Shown piece by piece: positions 55,294 to 63,459 of a stretch of 64,000 nucleotides of DNA; the first letter of the stretch is position 1, and each line of letters opens with the position of its first letter. The notes beneath the pieces were generated by a model. The model had not been told where the DNA came from, did not search any database, and saw only the letters and a list, made by a program, of their open reading frames with translations. The translations under genes and the position numbers were made by a program. The stretch comes from Nereida sp965655635 (GTDB taxonomy: Bacteria > Pseudomonadota > Alphaproteobacteria > Rhodobacterales > Rhodobacteraceae), in the NCBI RefSeq assembly GCF_965655635.1, contig NZ_CBFHHE010000008.1, positions 1 through 64,000 of the forward strand, read 5' to 3'.

Positions 55294-56613
55294 TTACGCT
55301 GCGGGTTTGCGACGGCGACGCGGTTTGCCGCCACCTGCACCACCACCGGGGCCGCCATTGCCGCCACCACCAGATGGTTTGCCGAAGCGACGTGGCTTGC
55401 CGCCCGCCTTAGGAGCACCGCCCCCACCACCACCGCGACGACGGCCACCGCCGCCACCACCGCGCTTGGGGGGATCTTCTTCCATTGGCTCACGGCCACC
55501 CGCAACGGGAATGGTGAACTTCATGACTTTCTGGATCTGGCGTAGGTAGCCAATTTCTTGGGCTGAAACCAAAGCGATTGCTTCACCTTGGGCACCTGCG
55601 CGGGCCGTACGGCCAATGCGGTGCACGTAGTTTTCAGCCACCTCGGGCAGTTCGAAGTTGTAGACATAGCGCACATCCGGAATGTCGATGCCGCGTGCGG
55701 CAACGTCCGTTGCAACCAAGACAGTGGCTTCGGCTTTTTTGAACGCGTTCAGGGCGCGATCGCGTTGGTTTTGCGATTTGTTGCCGTGGATCGACACTGC
55801 CTCATACCCTTGGGCGACCAAGAATTTCATCAGCTTTTCGCAGCCGTGTTTGGTGCGGCCAAAGACAATCGCTTGATCGCCTTTGTGCTCTGATAGCAGC
55901 TGAACCAGCTTATCGGCTTTGTAGGCTTGGGGTTCGTACCAAAGCGATTGTTTGATTTTGTCTGCGGCTTTGCCTGGTGCGCTGACTTGGATTTTCTTGG
56001 GGTTGTTCAGGAACGCGCCCGCAAGCTCTTCCATCTGTTTCGACATTGTAGCCGAGAACAACATGGTTTGACGCGGGGTGCCCAACAGCGGTGCAATTTT
56101 GCGCAGCGCGTGGATAAAGCCCATATCCAGCATCTGATCCGCTTCATCGAGTACCAGCATCTTGGCGCTGTCCAGATAAACTGCTTTGCGGTCAACAAGG
56201 TCCATCAAACGGCCCGGTGTCGCCACCAGAATATCCGTGCCCCGTTGCAGCAGGTTGATTTGCTTGTTGATGGATTGACCACCAACGACCGAGTTCACCT
56301 TAAGCGGTGTGCCGGCCACATAGATTTTCAGGTTGTCGCAGATCTGGTTCACCAACTCGCGGGTTGGCGCCAGCACGAGGGCCTTGACTGTTTTGGGCAT
56401 CGGCTTGCCGATTTGGTCCATCAGTAGTTCTGCCATTGGCAGGCCAAAAGCAGCAGTTTTGCCAGTACCTGTTTGGGCAAGGCCCATCACGTCAGTACCT
56501 TGAAGCACCAGTGGAATTGCCTGCGCCTGAATTGGCGTGGCTTTATCAAAGCCGGCATCGGCAATGTTTTTCATAAGCTTGGGGTTAAGCCCCAGCATGG
56601 TAAAGTCGGTCAC
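55294..56613 (-). CDS. DEAD-box RNA helicase (RhlE/DeaD type)
   Basis: This 439-residue ATP-dependent RNA helicase has the Q motif in ADAGFDKATPIQAQAIPLV, Walker A AQTGTGKTAAFGLP, Walker B VLDEADQMLDMGF, SAT, and motif VI HRIGRTARAG. The C-terminal ~60 residues are a low-complexity glycine- and arginine-rich tail (PPKRGGGGGG and RRRRKPAA), which binds RNA non-specifically and may drive condensation. The tail encodes repeated GGT/GGC codons and creates proline-rich open frames on the opposite strand. Confidence 0.95.
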   Translation of the reverse strand: MTDFTMLGLNPKLMKNIADAGFDKATPIQAQAIPLVLQGTDVMGLAQTGTGKTAAFGLPMAELLMDQIGKPMPKTVKALVLAPTRELVNQICDNLKIYVAGTPLKVNSVVGGQSINKQINLLQRGTDILVATPGRLMDLVDRKAVYLDSAKMLVLDEADQMLDMGFIHALRKIAPLLGTPRQTMLFSATMSKQMEELAGAFLNNPKKIQVSAPGKAADKIKQSLWYEPQAYKADKLVQLLSEHKGDQAIVFGRTKHGCEKLMKFLVAQGYEAVSIHGNKSQNQRDRALNAFKKAEATVLVATDVAARGIDIPDVRYVYNFELPEVAENYVHRIGRTARAGAQGEAIALVSAQEIGYLRQIQKVMKFTIPVAGGREPMEEDPPKRGGGGGGRRRGGGGGGAPKAGGKPRRFGKPSGGGGNGGPGGGAGGGKPRRRRKPAA

Positions 56614-56925
56614 AAGATGACCCTTTCACAAAAGCGAAAACGCCCAGGCCATATGGCCAAGGGGTGCAACGCACAGGGCGACGAATTGCTGATCCGGAGC
56701 CTCATGGCCCAGACCGAATGGCCGCGTCTGAACCCTGCGTGAGGGGATCATGGGGTAAGGCGTCAAAGGGGGGCTTTGCCCACCTGCTCACGCGGCAGGA
56801 CTTTGACGGTTGGCCCGCATATGGGCGCCCAATGGTCACATGTCAACGATTATTGAGCTAGCGCACTTTCCATATGCTGCAATACAGAGTAAGGCCGCCA
56901 AGTCCTTTTTTCTGGAGAAACAACA
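56614..56925. other. divergent intergenic region between helicase and asd
   Basis: No gene is seen in about 310 bases. It must carry the promoters of both divergent genes, and a GGAGAAACAACA ribosome site leads into asd. No operator is clear. Confidence 0.4.
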
Positions 56926-57948
56926 ATGGGCTATAATATCGTCGTCGTTGGCGCCACTGGTAACGTGGGCCGTGAAATGTTGAACATTTTGGCGGAGCGT
57001 CAGTTCCCCGTAGCAAAGATTACCGTGCTTGCCAGCCGCAAGTCACTGGGTACGGAAGTAAGCTTTGGCGACAAAACCCTGAAGACCGAAGACCTGGACA
57101 CCTTCGACTTCACGGGAAGCGACATTGCTCTGTTCGCTGTTGGCTCTGAGGCCACCAAGCAATATGCGCCCAAAGCGGCTGCCGCAGGGTGTGTTGTGAT
57201 CGATAACTCATCGCTTTACCGCTATGATCCGGACATCCCGTTGATCGTGCCGGAAGTGAACCCCCAAGCCGTGCACGGTTATGCAAAGAAGAACATCATC
57301 GCCAACCCAAACTGCTCAACCGCGCAGATGGTTGTGGCCCTTAAGCCGCTTCATGATCGTGCCAAGATCAAGCGCGTCGTGGTCAGCACGTACCAGTCGG
57401 TTTCTGGTGCAGGCAAAGGCGGCATTGATGAGCTGTGGGATCAGACAAAGTCGATCTATAATCCCACTGATGATAAGCCAGCACGGCAGTTCACCAAACA
57501 GATCGCCTTCAACGTGATCCCGCACATCGACAAGTTCCTTGATAGCGGCGACACCAAAGAAGAGTGGAAGATGGTTGCCGAGACTAAGAAGATTGTCGAC
57601 AGCAGCATCAAAGTCACCGCGACTTGCGTCCGTGTGCCTGTGTTCGTTGGTCACTCTGAAGCGCTGAACATTGAGTTCGAAGACTTCCTTGATGAAGACG
57701 AAGCACGCGACATTCTGCGCGAAGCACCGGGCATCATGGTGATCGATAAGCGCGAAGACGGCGGCTATGTCACGCCGATCGAATGTGTGGGCGATTTCGC
57801 AACATTCATCAGCCGCGTGCGCCAAGATACAACTGTTGAGAACGGTCTGAACATGTGGTGCGTTTCTGACAACTTGCGCAAAGGTGCTGCGTTGAACGCG
57901 GTACAGATCGCCGAGTTGTTGGGCCGTGAGGTTTTGAAAAAGGGCTAA
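56926..57948 (+). CDS. asd: aspartate-semialdehyde dehydrogenase
   Basis: Asd reduces aspartyl phosphate to the semialdehyde that feeds lysine, threonine, methionine and diaminopimelate. The 340-residue protein has the NADP motif GATGNVGREML, the catalytic cysteine in NPNCSTAQMV, and a TCVRVPVFVGHSEALNIEF substrate region. GGAG precedes the ATG. A strong terminator follows it. dapF, the later lysine step, is 27 kb to the left. Confidence 0.97.
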   Translation: MGYNIVVVGATGNVGREMLNILAERQFPVAKITVLASRKSLGTEVSFGDKTLKTEDLDTFDFTGSDIALFAVGSEATKQYAPKAAAAGCVVIDNSSLYRYDPDIPLIVPEVNPQAVHGYAKKNIIANPNCSTAQMVVALKPLHDRAKIKRVVVSTYQSVSGAGKGGIDELWDQTKSIYNPTDDKPARQFTKQIAFNVIPHIDKFLDSGDTKEEWKMVAETKKIVDSSIKVTATCVRVPVFVGHSEALNIEFEDFLDEDEARDILREAPGIMVIDKREDGGYVTPIECVGDFATFISRVRQDTTVENGLNMWCVSDNLRKGAALNAVQIAELLGREVLKKG

Positions 57949-57971
57949 GCCCCTTCAAGAGTTTGAAATGC

Positions 57972-58010
57972 AAAACGCGCGCCGCTTACATACAAAGCGG
58001 CGCGCGTTTT
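57972..58010. terminator. bidirectional terminator between asd and sbtB
   Basis: A 16-bp perfect stem (AAAACGCGCGCCGCTT with AAGCGGCGCGCGTTTT) around a seven-base loop lies between convergent genes. T tracts exist on both sides, so it should stop transcription from asd and from the sbt operon. Confidence 0.93.
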
Positions 58011-58039
58011 CTTTTGTGTAACGGTCTTTTCTGGGTCGC

Positions 58040-58348
58040 TTAGAAGCGCTCGGCGCGCAGTACGTCACAGTCACTTACAGTGACAACACCCATGTGGCGG
58101 TCCACCACTTTGAACGCAGCTGTGAGCAGGTCATCAAGACGCTCGGGGCGGATGATGCATACCACTTGGCGCATACCAGAACGGCCCAGCTGACCGTCCG
58201 CAGTCCACCCGCCTGAGCGGCCAGAACCACCAAGTACGGGCAGGATCGAATAGCCCTGCACACCAGCGCCATCCAACGCAGCGGTCAAGCGGCGCTCCAT
58301 TGGTTCTTCGATGATAATTGCAACGCGTTTTGCTTTGTGGGTTTCCAT
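58040..58348 (-). CDS. sbtB: PII-like regulator SbtB
   Basis: This 102-residue PII-fold protein is encoded directly after SbtA, the position of the SbtB regulator in bicarbonate uptake systems. The T-loop region GSGRSGGWTADGQLG is glycine-rich and differs from the GlnB/GlnK loop (no uridylylation tyrosine), and VVCIIRPERLDDLL is the PII beta strand and helix. The protein ends at VLRAERF and lacks the cysteine-containing C-terminal extension described for cyanobacterial SbtB. Adenyl-nucleotide binding is known for the family and inferred here. Confidence 0.85.
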   Translation of the reverse strand: METHKAKRVAIIIEEPMERRLTAALDGAGVQGYSILPVLGGSGRSGGWTADGQLGRSGMRQVVCIIRPERLDDLLTAAFKVVDRHMGVVTVSDCDVLRAERF

Positions 58349-59328
58349 TAAGCTGCTCCAGAAAACATTGTGGCCAGTGCCAGGTACAAGGGAATACCAA
58401 CCGTAAGGTTGAAGGGGAATGTGACGCCAAGCGACAGCGTCAGGTAAATTGCCGGATCTGCCTCAGGCACCGCAACCCGCATGGCCGCAGGCACCGCGAT
58501 GTAGCTGGCAGATGCGCAGAGCACCATCAACAAGACTATGCCACCCAGTGACAGCCCGATTGCAGCACCCATCGCAAGGCCAATAACGCTTGAGGCCAGT
58601 GGCATCACGATGCCGAACGCAAGTAGGCCAAACGTGATCGTGCCTTTGGCTTGGCGCAAGCCGCGTCCCGCGACCAGACCCATGTCCAGCAAGAACAGGC
58701 ACAGCACACCTTTGAACGGCGCCACGATAAACGGTCCGATTTCGTCCAGCCCTTTTTGACCTGTTGCCATGCCGATAAAGAATGAGCCGACCAACAAAAC
58801 GATTGAGCCGTTCAGCAGGATTTCGCGCCACAGGCCCGCGTCCATGCGCGCGCCGCCGGAACCACGTGAGATCAACCAAAGAGCAGACAAGATCGCAGGT
58901 GCTTCCATGACGGCTGCAACCGCAACCATGTACCCTTCTGATGTGATGCCGCTGCTTTCAAGCACCGAGGTGCAGGCTACAAACGTCACGATGCTGATCG
59001 ATCCATAGTGTCCCGCCACCGCAGCGGCGTTCACGGTGTTTAACTTGGTAAGCGTGCGCAAAAGAACGAATGCCAACAATGGTAACAGAGCGGACAAAAC
59101 CAATCCCGCAATGAGTGTCATTATAAGAGTTGCGTCTAGGGCATTTTTGGTGACCGCAACGCCGCCCTTAAAGCCGATAGCAAAAAGCAGATATATTGAC
59201 AGACCCTTGGCCACAGCTTCGGGGATGGTCAATTCTGATCGTGCGAGGGCTGCGAAAAGTCCGAGTGCGAATGACAGAATAATCGGCGACAACAGATTAT
59301 TCAGCGCGAGCGAAAGTACATTTTCCAT
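58348..59328 (-). CDS. sbtA: SbtA-type sodium-dependent bicarbonate transporter
   Basis: This 326-residue inner-membrane protein has about ten helices in two inverted repeats. It begins MENVLSLALNNLLSPII and carries the family segments YLLFAIGFKGGVAV, VAGHYGSISIVTFVACTSVL and PFKGVLCLFLLDMGLVAG. The family (DUF897/SBT) imports bicarbonate with sodium at high affinity. It is between a carbonic anhydrase (zero-base gap upstream) and the PII-like gene (one-base overlap, TAATG), so the three proteins are co-translated. Confidence 0.92.
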   Translation of the reverse strand: MENVLSLALNNLLSPIILSFALGLFAALARSELTIPEAVAKGLSIYLLFAIGFKGGVAVTKNALDATLIMTLIAGLVLSALLPLLAFVLLRTLTKLNTVNAAAVAGHYGSISIVTFVACTSVLESSGITSEGYMVAVAAVMEAPAILSALWLISRGSGGARMDAGLWREILLNGSIVLLVGSFFIGMATGQKGLDEIGPFIVAPFKGVLCLFLLDMGLVAGRGLRQAKGTITFGLLAFGIVMPLASSVIGLAMGAAIGLSLGGIVLLMVLCASASYIAVPAAMRVAVPEADPAIYLTLSLGVTFPFNLTVGIPLYLALATMFSGAA

Positions 59329-59991
59329 TTAAAGCCCTTCTGGTCCAACACGTGTAAAGCCTTGGCCCGGCACAAAAGATTCCAGTCGCCCTTCAGCGAT
59401 GTCCGTCCAAAGGCCGTGCAGGCTTAGCCCGCCTGCTTTCACAGCGTCAAGAACAAACGGAAAGCCCTGTAAGTTCTCAAGACTGATTTCAACGGCCTTC
59501 TTCTCGAGGGCTTCTTGGCGGGCATCTGCGTCTTCGATGTGCTTCACATCTTCATAGCCCGAACGGATGATATCGAGCCACCTGCCCAAGAAGCTGGTTT
59601 TTTCCTCAAGGGCGGGGGCGTTGCCGCTGCACATTTGTTCACAGCCGGAAATACCGCCGCAATCGGAATGCCCGACCACAATCAGATGTGCCACTTTGAG
59701 ATGTGTCACGGCGTATTCAACCGCCGCAGATGTACCGTGTGGATCGCCGTCGGGTTCGTACGGGGGCACAAGGTTGGCGATGTTGCGGTGGATGAAGAAC
59801 TCCCCAGGGTCCGCACCGAAAAGTGACGTGACCTGCACGCGACTGTCACAGCATGAGATCACCATTGCGCGTGGATGCTGCCCCACTTCGGCAAGGCGTC
59901 GGTGCCAGACTTCATTGTCGGCATAGATGGTCGCCCTCCAGCCAACGAAACGTTGGACAAGATATTGGGGTAGGGGTTTAGACAGGGGCAT
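59329..59991 (-). CDS. can: beta-class carbonic anhydrase
   Basis: This 220-residue beta-carbonic anhydrase has zinc ligands and the catalytic dyad visible as VISCCDSRV and VVGHSDCGGI, with the expected NIANLVPPY and GTSAAVEYAVTHLKV segments. It interconverts carbon dioxide and bicarbonate. There is no signal peptide, so it is cytoplasmic. It is the first gene of the operon with sbtA and sbtB, where it could use imported bicarbonate or trap carbon dioxide for carboxylases. Confidence 0.95.
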   Translation of the reverse strand: MPLSKPLPQYLVQRFVGWRATIYADNEVWHRRLAEVGQHPRAMVISCCDSRVQVTSLFGADPGEFFIHRNIANLVPPYEPDGDPHGTSAAVEYAVTHLKVAHLIVVGHSDCGGISGCEQMCSGNAPALEEKTSFLGRWLDIIRSGYEDVKHIEDADARQEALEKKAVEISLENLQGFPFVLDAVKAGGLSLHGLWTDIAEGRLESFVPGQGFTRVGPEGL

Positions 59992-60155
59992 CAGGGTTCT
60001 CCGCTGCGATATTCTGGGACCGTGATACTTAAAATCTAAGACTTATTCGAGTTATATTTGCGTCTAGGTTTTTGGCGCTCGAAACGATTTGGATACCATT
60101 TGCTGGCAGTAACCTGAGTACTCACGCGGGGGTGTGAGACGTAAATTAGGGTGAA

Positions 60156-60540
60156 ATGGTGGAAAAGATAACAAGACTAGACATGCGTGATCGCGCAACC
60201 TTGGACCGTGACTGTTTGGCACAGCTTTACGCGGAGCTTGGGCAGCAAGGGGCCGAAGGGGGTCGTGTGCCGCGCGCTTGAGGAATTGGCAGCCCGCGTG
60301 GCCCGTGCCCATCAGCATATGCTTGATGGTGAACACGCCGCATTGATGAAAACCGCCAAAAGCATCGTCAGCATCGCTGAGCAAATTGGCCTTCTTGAAC
60401 TGTCTACGGCGTGTCTTGCTGTGGTTGATGCCGCGCGGGGCGGGGACGGTGTGGCGATTGTGGCCGCAGTGACCCGTATGCAGCGCGTGGCTGAGGCATC
60501 ATTATCTGCAGTCTGGGAACTGCAGGACGTGTCGTTTTGA
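60156..60540 (+). pseudogene. HPt-like helical protein gene with an extra G
   Basis: The frame starting at the ATG at 60156 (MVEKITRLDMRD) breaks with a TGA at 60279-60281. Removing one G from the run at 60258-60262 joins it to a frame that ends at 60540, giving 127 residues. The restored protein is all-helical, and KTAKSIVSIAEQIGLLELST followed by CLAVVDAARGGD has the spacing of an HPt domain, but the phosphoacceptor histidine is replaced. It may be a divergent HPt or a structural relative. It is either a true lesion or a base-calling error. Confidence 0.6.
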
Positions 60541-60695
60541 AGGTGATGTGCGACTTCTGACTTAGACCTGGCACGCATTAGACCCGGCGCATAGAAGCTG
60601 CAGAATAGGAGGTTTGGTGCACGCGTGCCCTTGCGGGTGCGCGGCACTAGGATAGGCTGGCGGAAATTGCACAGCTATCTCAAAAGGATGTTTCC

Positions 60696-62078
60696 ATGTC
60701 GCCTAGTTTTTCTGCCGCCACCGATGATGCGATTGCGCTTTATGTTGTTGAGGCCGATCAGCTGGCCGAGTGGATGCAGGGCCTGTCCGAGACTGAGCAA
60801 TCATGGGCAAAAGTCCAAGGGTTTAGTGCGGCTTACGGGCAGGTCATTACGTTCCCGAGCGCGCTGGGCGGTGTGGCATCTGCGGCGGTGGGTGCAGGGA
60901 CGAAAGTGGATCGTGCGCGCAACCGGTTCGTGTCTGGTGCGTTGCCGGTTGCCTTGCCCGAAGGTGTCTATGCACTGGCCAGTGCACTGGAAGGCCAAGC
61001 GGCAGAAACCTTTGCTCTTGGTTGGTTGTTGGGCAGCTACCGGTTTACGCGGTACGCGGTTGGGGCGGAGGCCCGTGCGCAGCTTGTGGCGCCAGCGGGT
61101 GTTGATGCAGCCCGCGTTGAGGCAATTGCTGCAGGTGAATGTTTGACCCGCGATCTGATCAACACGCCAACGGCAGACATGGGGCCGGAACATCTTGAAG
61201 CGGCAGCGCGCGAATTGGCCCAAACTCATGGCGCGTCGATCAATGTCACCACGGGCTATGCGCTGATTGAGCAGAACTTCCCGATGATCCACGCGGTTGG
61301 CCGCGCCAGCGCAAGTGCGCCGCGTTTGATCGATATGAAATGGGGCGATGCAGGGCCAAAGCTGACGCTTGTTGGCAAGGGAGTGTGCTTTGATACGGGC
61401 GGGCTGAACATTAAACCCGGCGGCAGCATGGGTTTGATGAAAAAGGATATGGGCGGCAGTGCGACAGTGCTGGGCCTTGCGCATATGATCATGGCGACGG
61501 GCCTAAAGGTGCAGCTTCGGGTGCTGATCCCTGCGGTTGAAAACAGCATCAGCGGCAACGCGTTCCGCCCGCAAGATATTCTGACGGCGCGCAATGGGCT
61601 GACTGTTGAGATTAACAACACCGATGCAGAAGGCCGCTTGGTATTGGCCGACGCGCTTGCTTTCGCCGATGAAGACAACCCTGATATGATTATTTCTATG
61701 GCAACGCTGACGGGGGCTGCGCGGGTCGCGGTTGGTCCTGACTTGGCGCCGTTCTTTACGGATGACGACAGTGTTGCGCAGACGCTTAGCCAAGCAGGTA
61801 GCCACGTTGATGATCCGGTTTGGCGCATGCCGTTCTGGGATCCTTACGAGGCGATGATCGAACCGGGGATCGCAGATCTGGATAACGCCCCAAAGGGTGG
61901 GTTCGCGGGTGCGATTACGGCGGCATTGTTTCTGCGCCGGTTCGTCAAAAGTGCGCCGTATAGCCACTTTGATATCTACGGCTGGCAGCCATCTGCGGCC
62001 CCCGCGAGGGCCAAAGGTGGTGTTGGCCAAGGTGCGCGCGCCCTTCTTGAGGCGCTTCCGAAAATTCTGGGGCTGTAA
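60696..62078 (+). CDS. M17 leucyl aminopeptidase family protein
   Basis: This 460-residue cytosolic two-metal aminopeptidase has the metal ligands in GKGVCFDTGGLNIKPGGSMG and KKDMGGSATVLG, and the family signature NNTDAEGRLVLADAL with an Asp, a Glu and an Arg of the active site. The N-terminal domain is shorter and diverges from E. coli PepA, as in many alphaproteobacterial members. AAAAGGA precedes the ATG. Its stop is followed after one codon by the NlpC/P60 gene in the same reading frame. Confidence 0.92.
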   Translation: MSPSFSAATDDAIALYVVEADQLAEWMQGLSETEQSWAKVQGFSAAYGQVITFPSALGGVASAAVGAGTKVDRARNRFVSGALPVALPEGVYALASALEGQAAETFALGWLLGSYRFTRYAVGAEARAQLVAPAGVDAARVEAIAAGECLTRDLINTPTADMGPEHLEAAARELAQTHGASINVTTGYALIEQNFPMIHAVGRASASAPRLIDMKWGDAGPKLTLVGKGVCFDTGGLNIKPGGSMGLMKKDMGGSATVLGLAHMIMATGLKVQLRVLIPAVENSISGNAFRPQDILTARNGLTVEINNTDAEGRLVLADALAFADEDNPDMIISMATLTGAARVAVGPDLAPFFTDDDSVAQTLSQAGSHVDDPVWRMPFWDPYEAMIEPGIADLDNAPKGGFAGAITAALFLRRFVKSAPYSHFDIYGWQPSAAPARAKGGVGQGARALLEALPKILGL

Positions 62079-62081
62079 GCG

Positions 62082-62813
62082 GTGTTGTGCGTTAATGCCC
62101 CTGTCGCCGATCTGCTGCGAAGCCCTGATGGGCGACGGGATCGACAGCTGTTGATGGGCGATGAGGTGCGATCGTTGCAAAGCGGCGATGGGTTTCATTA
62201 TGTCCAATCGGTTAAGGACAGCTACATCGGTTATGTCGCCGACGGGCTGATTGCAGAGCAGAACGCGCCCACGCACATGGTCGCCAGCTGTGCGACCCAC
62301 GCCTATAGCACCGAAAGCTTTAAATCATCCGAGCGGCACGCGTTAAGTTTTGGCGCAAGGGTGCAAGTTGTGGATGAGCGTAAGAAGTTCTTTGAGACAT
62401 CTGTGGGCTTTATCCCCAAAAAGCATCTTCGTCAAATTGAGCAGCGCTTCAGCGACCCCGTTACAATTGCGCAGATTTTCTTTGGCACGCCTTATCTTTG
62501 GGGCGGTAATTCGAGTGCTGGGATTGATTGTTCAGGGCTTGTTCAAGCGGCACTTTTGGCGTGCGGTGAGGCGTGTGCGGGCGACAGCGGTGATCAAGAA
62601 CAAATGATCGGCGCACAGATTGCGCTGGACGCGCCTTTTCTGCGCGGAGATTTGTTGTTCTGGAAAGGCCACGTTGCCATGATGGTCGATGCCGAGACAT
62701 TGATCCACGCCAATGCGCATCACATGGCAACAGTTTACGAGAGCGTCGCAGCAGCCATCACGCGGATTGAGGTCCAAGGGGACGGGCCGGTCACAACGCG
62801 TCGCAGGCTTTGA
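62082..62813 (+). CDS. NlpC/P60 family peptidoglycan hydrolase with SH3 domain
   Basis: This is a 243-residue protein. An SH3-like region (residues ~10-120, MGDEVRSLQSGDGFHYVQS) is followed by the NlpC/P60 catalytic domain, with Cys in SAGIDCSGLVQAALLACG, the histidine in GDLLFWKGHVAMMVD and a third polar residue in IHANAHHM. The expected activity is a cell-wall endopeptidase. The start is a GTG at 62082, three bases after the aminopeptidase stop. Family members usually have about 30 more N-terminal residues, so the gene may be truncated. No signal peptide is visible. Confidence 0.83.
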   Translation: MLCVNAPVADLLRSPDGRRDRQLLMGDEVRSLQSGDGFHYVQSVKDSYIGYVADGLIAEQNAPTHMVASCATHAYSTESFKSSERHALSFGARVQVVDERKKFFETSVGFIPKKHLRQIEQRFSDPVTIAQIFFGTPYLWGGNSSAGIDCSGLVQAALLACGEACAGDSGDQEQMIGAQIALDAPFLRGDLLFWKGHVAMMVDAETLIHANAHHMATVYESVAAAITRIEVQGDGPVTTRRRL

Positions 62814-62817
62814 TCGC

Positions 62818-63153
62818 TTAGGTCACCGCGCGGATTAGTTTACGTTCAAGAACGTGCAAAACGGACTTAAGCTCGTGGCCGCGTTTCAGGATTTGCCCAT
62901 CCATTCCAATAACGGAATACATCCCTTGCTTCAGGCGCAGCTTTGGGCGCTTTTCAATACGGTAAAGCGGTTGCTCTGCGGTGCGTTTGAATACGGAAAA
63001 AATGGCAACATCGCGCATGGCGGAAATGCCGTAGTCGCGCCACTCACCAGCAGCGACCATGCGCCCATAGAGCGACAGGATCATGTTAAGCTCGAGGCGG
63101 TGAAACATCACGTCTTGCTCGGTGACGCGGGTTATTGGCGTTGCTGAAGTCAT
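62818..63153 (-). CDS. DUF2794 family protein
   Basis: This 111-residue protein of the alphaproteobacterial DUF2794 family has no known function. It has the conserved core LNMILSLYGRMVAAGEWRDY and GISAMRDVAIFSVF followed by RIEKRPKLRLKQGMYSV. The start MTSATPITR at 63153 is preferred over a TTG six bases upstream. It is predicted soluble, without membrane segments. It is convergent with the NlpC/P60 gene with four bases between them. Confidence 0.85.
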   Translation of the reverse strand: MTSATPITRVTEQDVMFHRLELNMILSLYGRMVAAGEWRDYGISAMRDVAIFSVFKRTAEQPLYRIEKRPKLRLKQGMYSVIGMDGQILKRGHELKSVLHVLERKLIRAVT

Positions 63154-63459
63154 GCCCAACAGTTGCGTTGATGGGGCGGAAAATCAAGGCGGTCACAAAA
63201 ATGTCTAGCTGTGTTCTTTGTCTCGCCCTTTTGTGCCCCGAACCTAGCGCCCGTACGGCGTAAACGCGTGTGCCCATAGCAATGGTCCGAGCCCCCACTT
63301 TATCCATTACCAAGGCCCATGCGTTTACGTCGACAACCCTAGCTATCAGCGCCCAACCGATATGTTTTAGTTAGCCCGCAACAATCTATTGCGCATTGCA
63401 TTGGGCCGCTTGGCGCGCCTAGTGTCAGGGCAAATAAGCAATGATCGGAGAGTTGGATT
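63154..63459. other. divergent intergenic region upstream of alcohol dehydrogenase
   Basis: No gene is recognised in about 305 bases. It separates two divergent genes and should hold both promoters. GGAG precedes the dehydrogenase start. No operator is clear. Confidence 0.4.

Noticed and set aside
55280..55549. Proline-rich plus-strand frame opposite the end of the helicase gene
   Set aside because: It is the complement of the glycine/arginine-rich helicase tail, whose reading is supported by the motifs upstream.
61503..62300. 265-codon minus-strand frame opposite the aminopeptidase gene
   Set aside because: The aminopeptidase signature motifs occupy the plus strand here, and the antisense product has no recognisable features.
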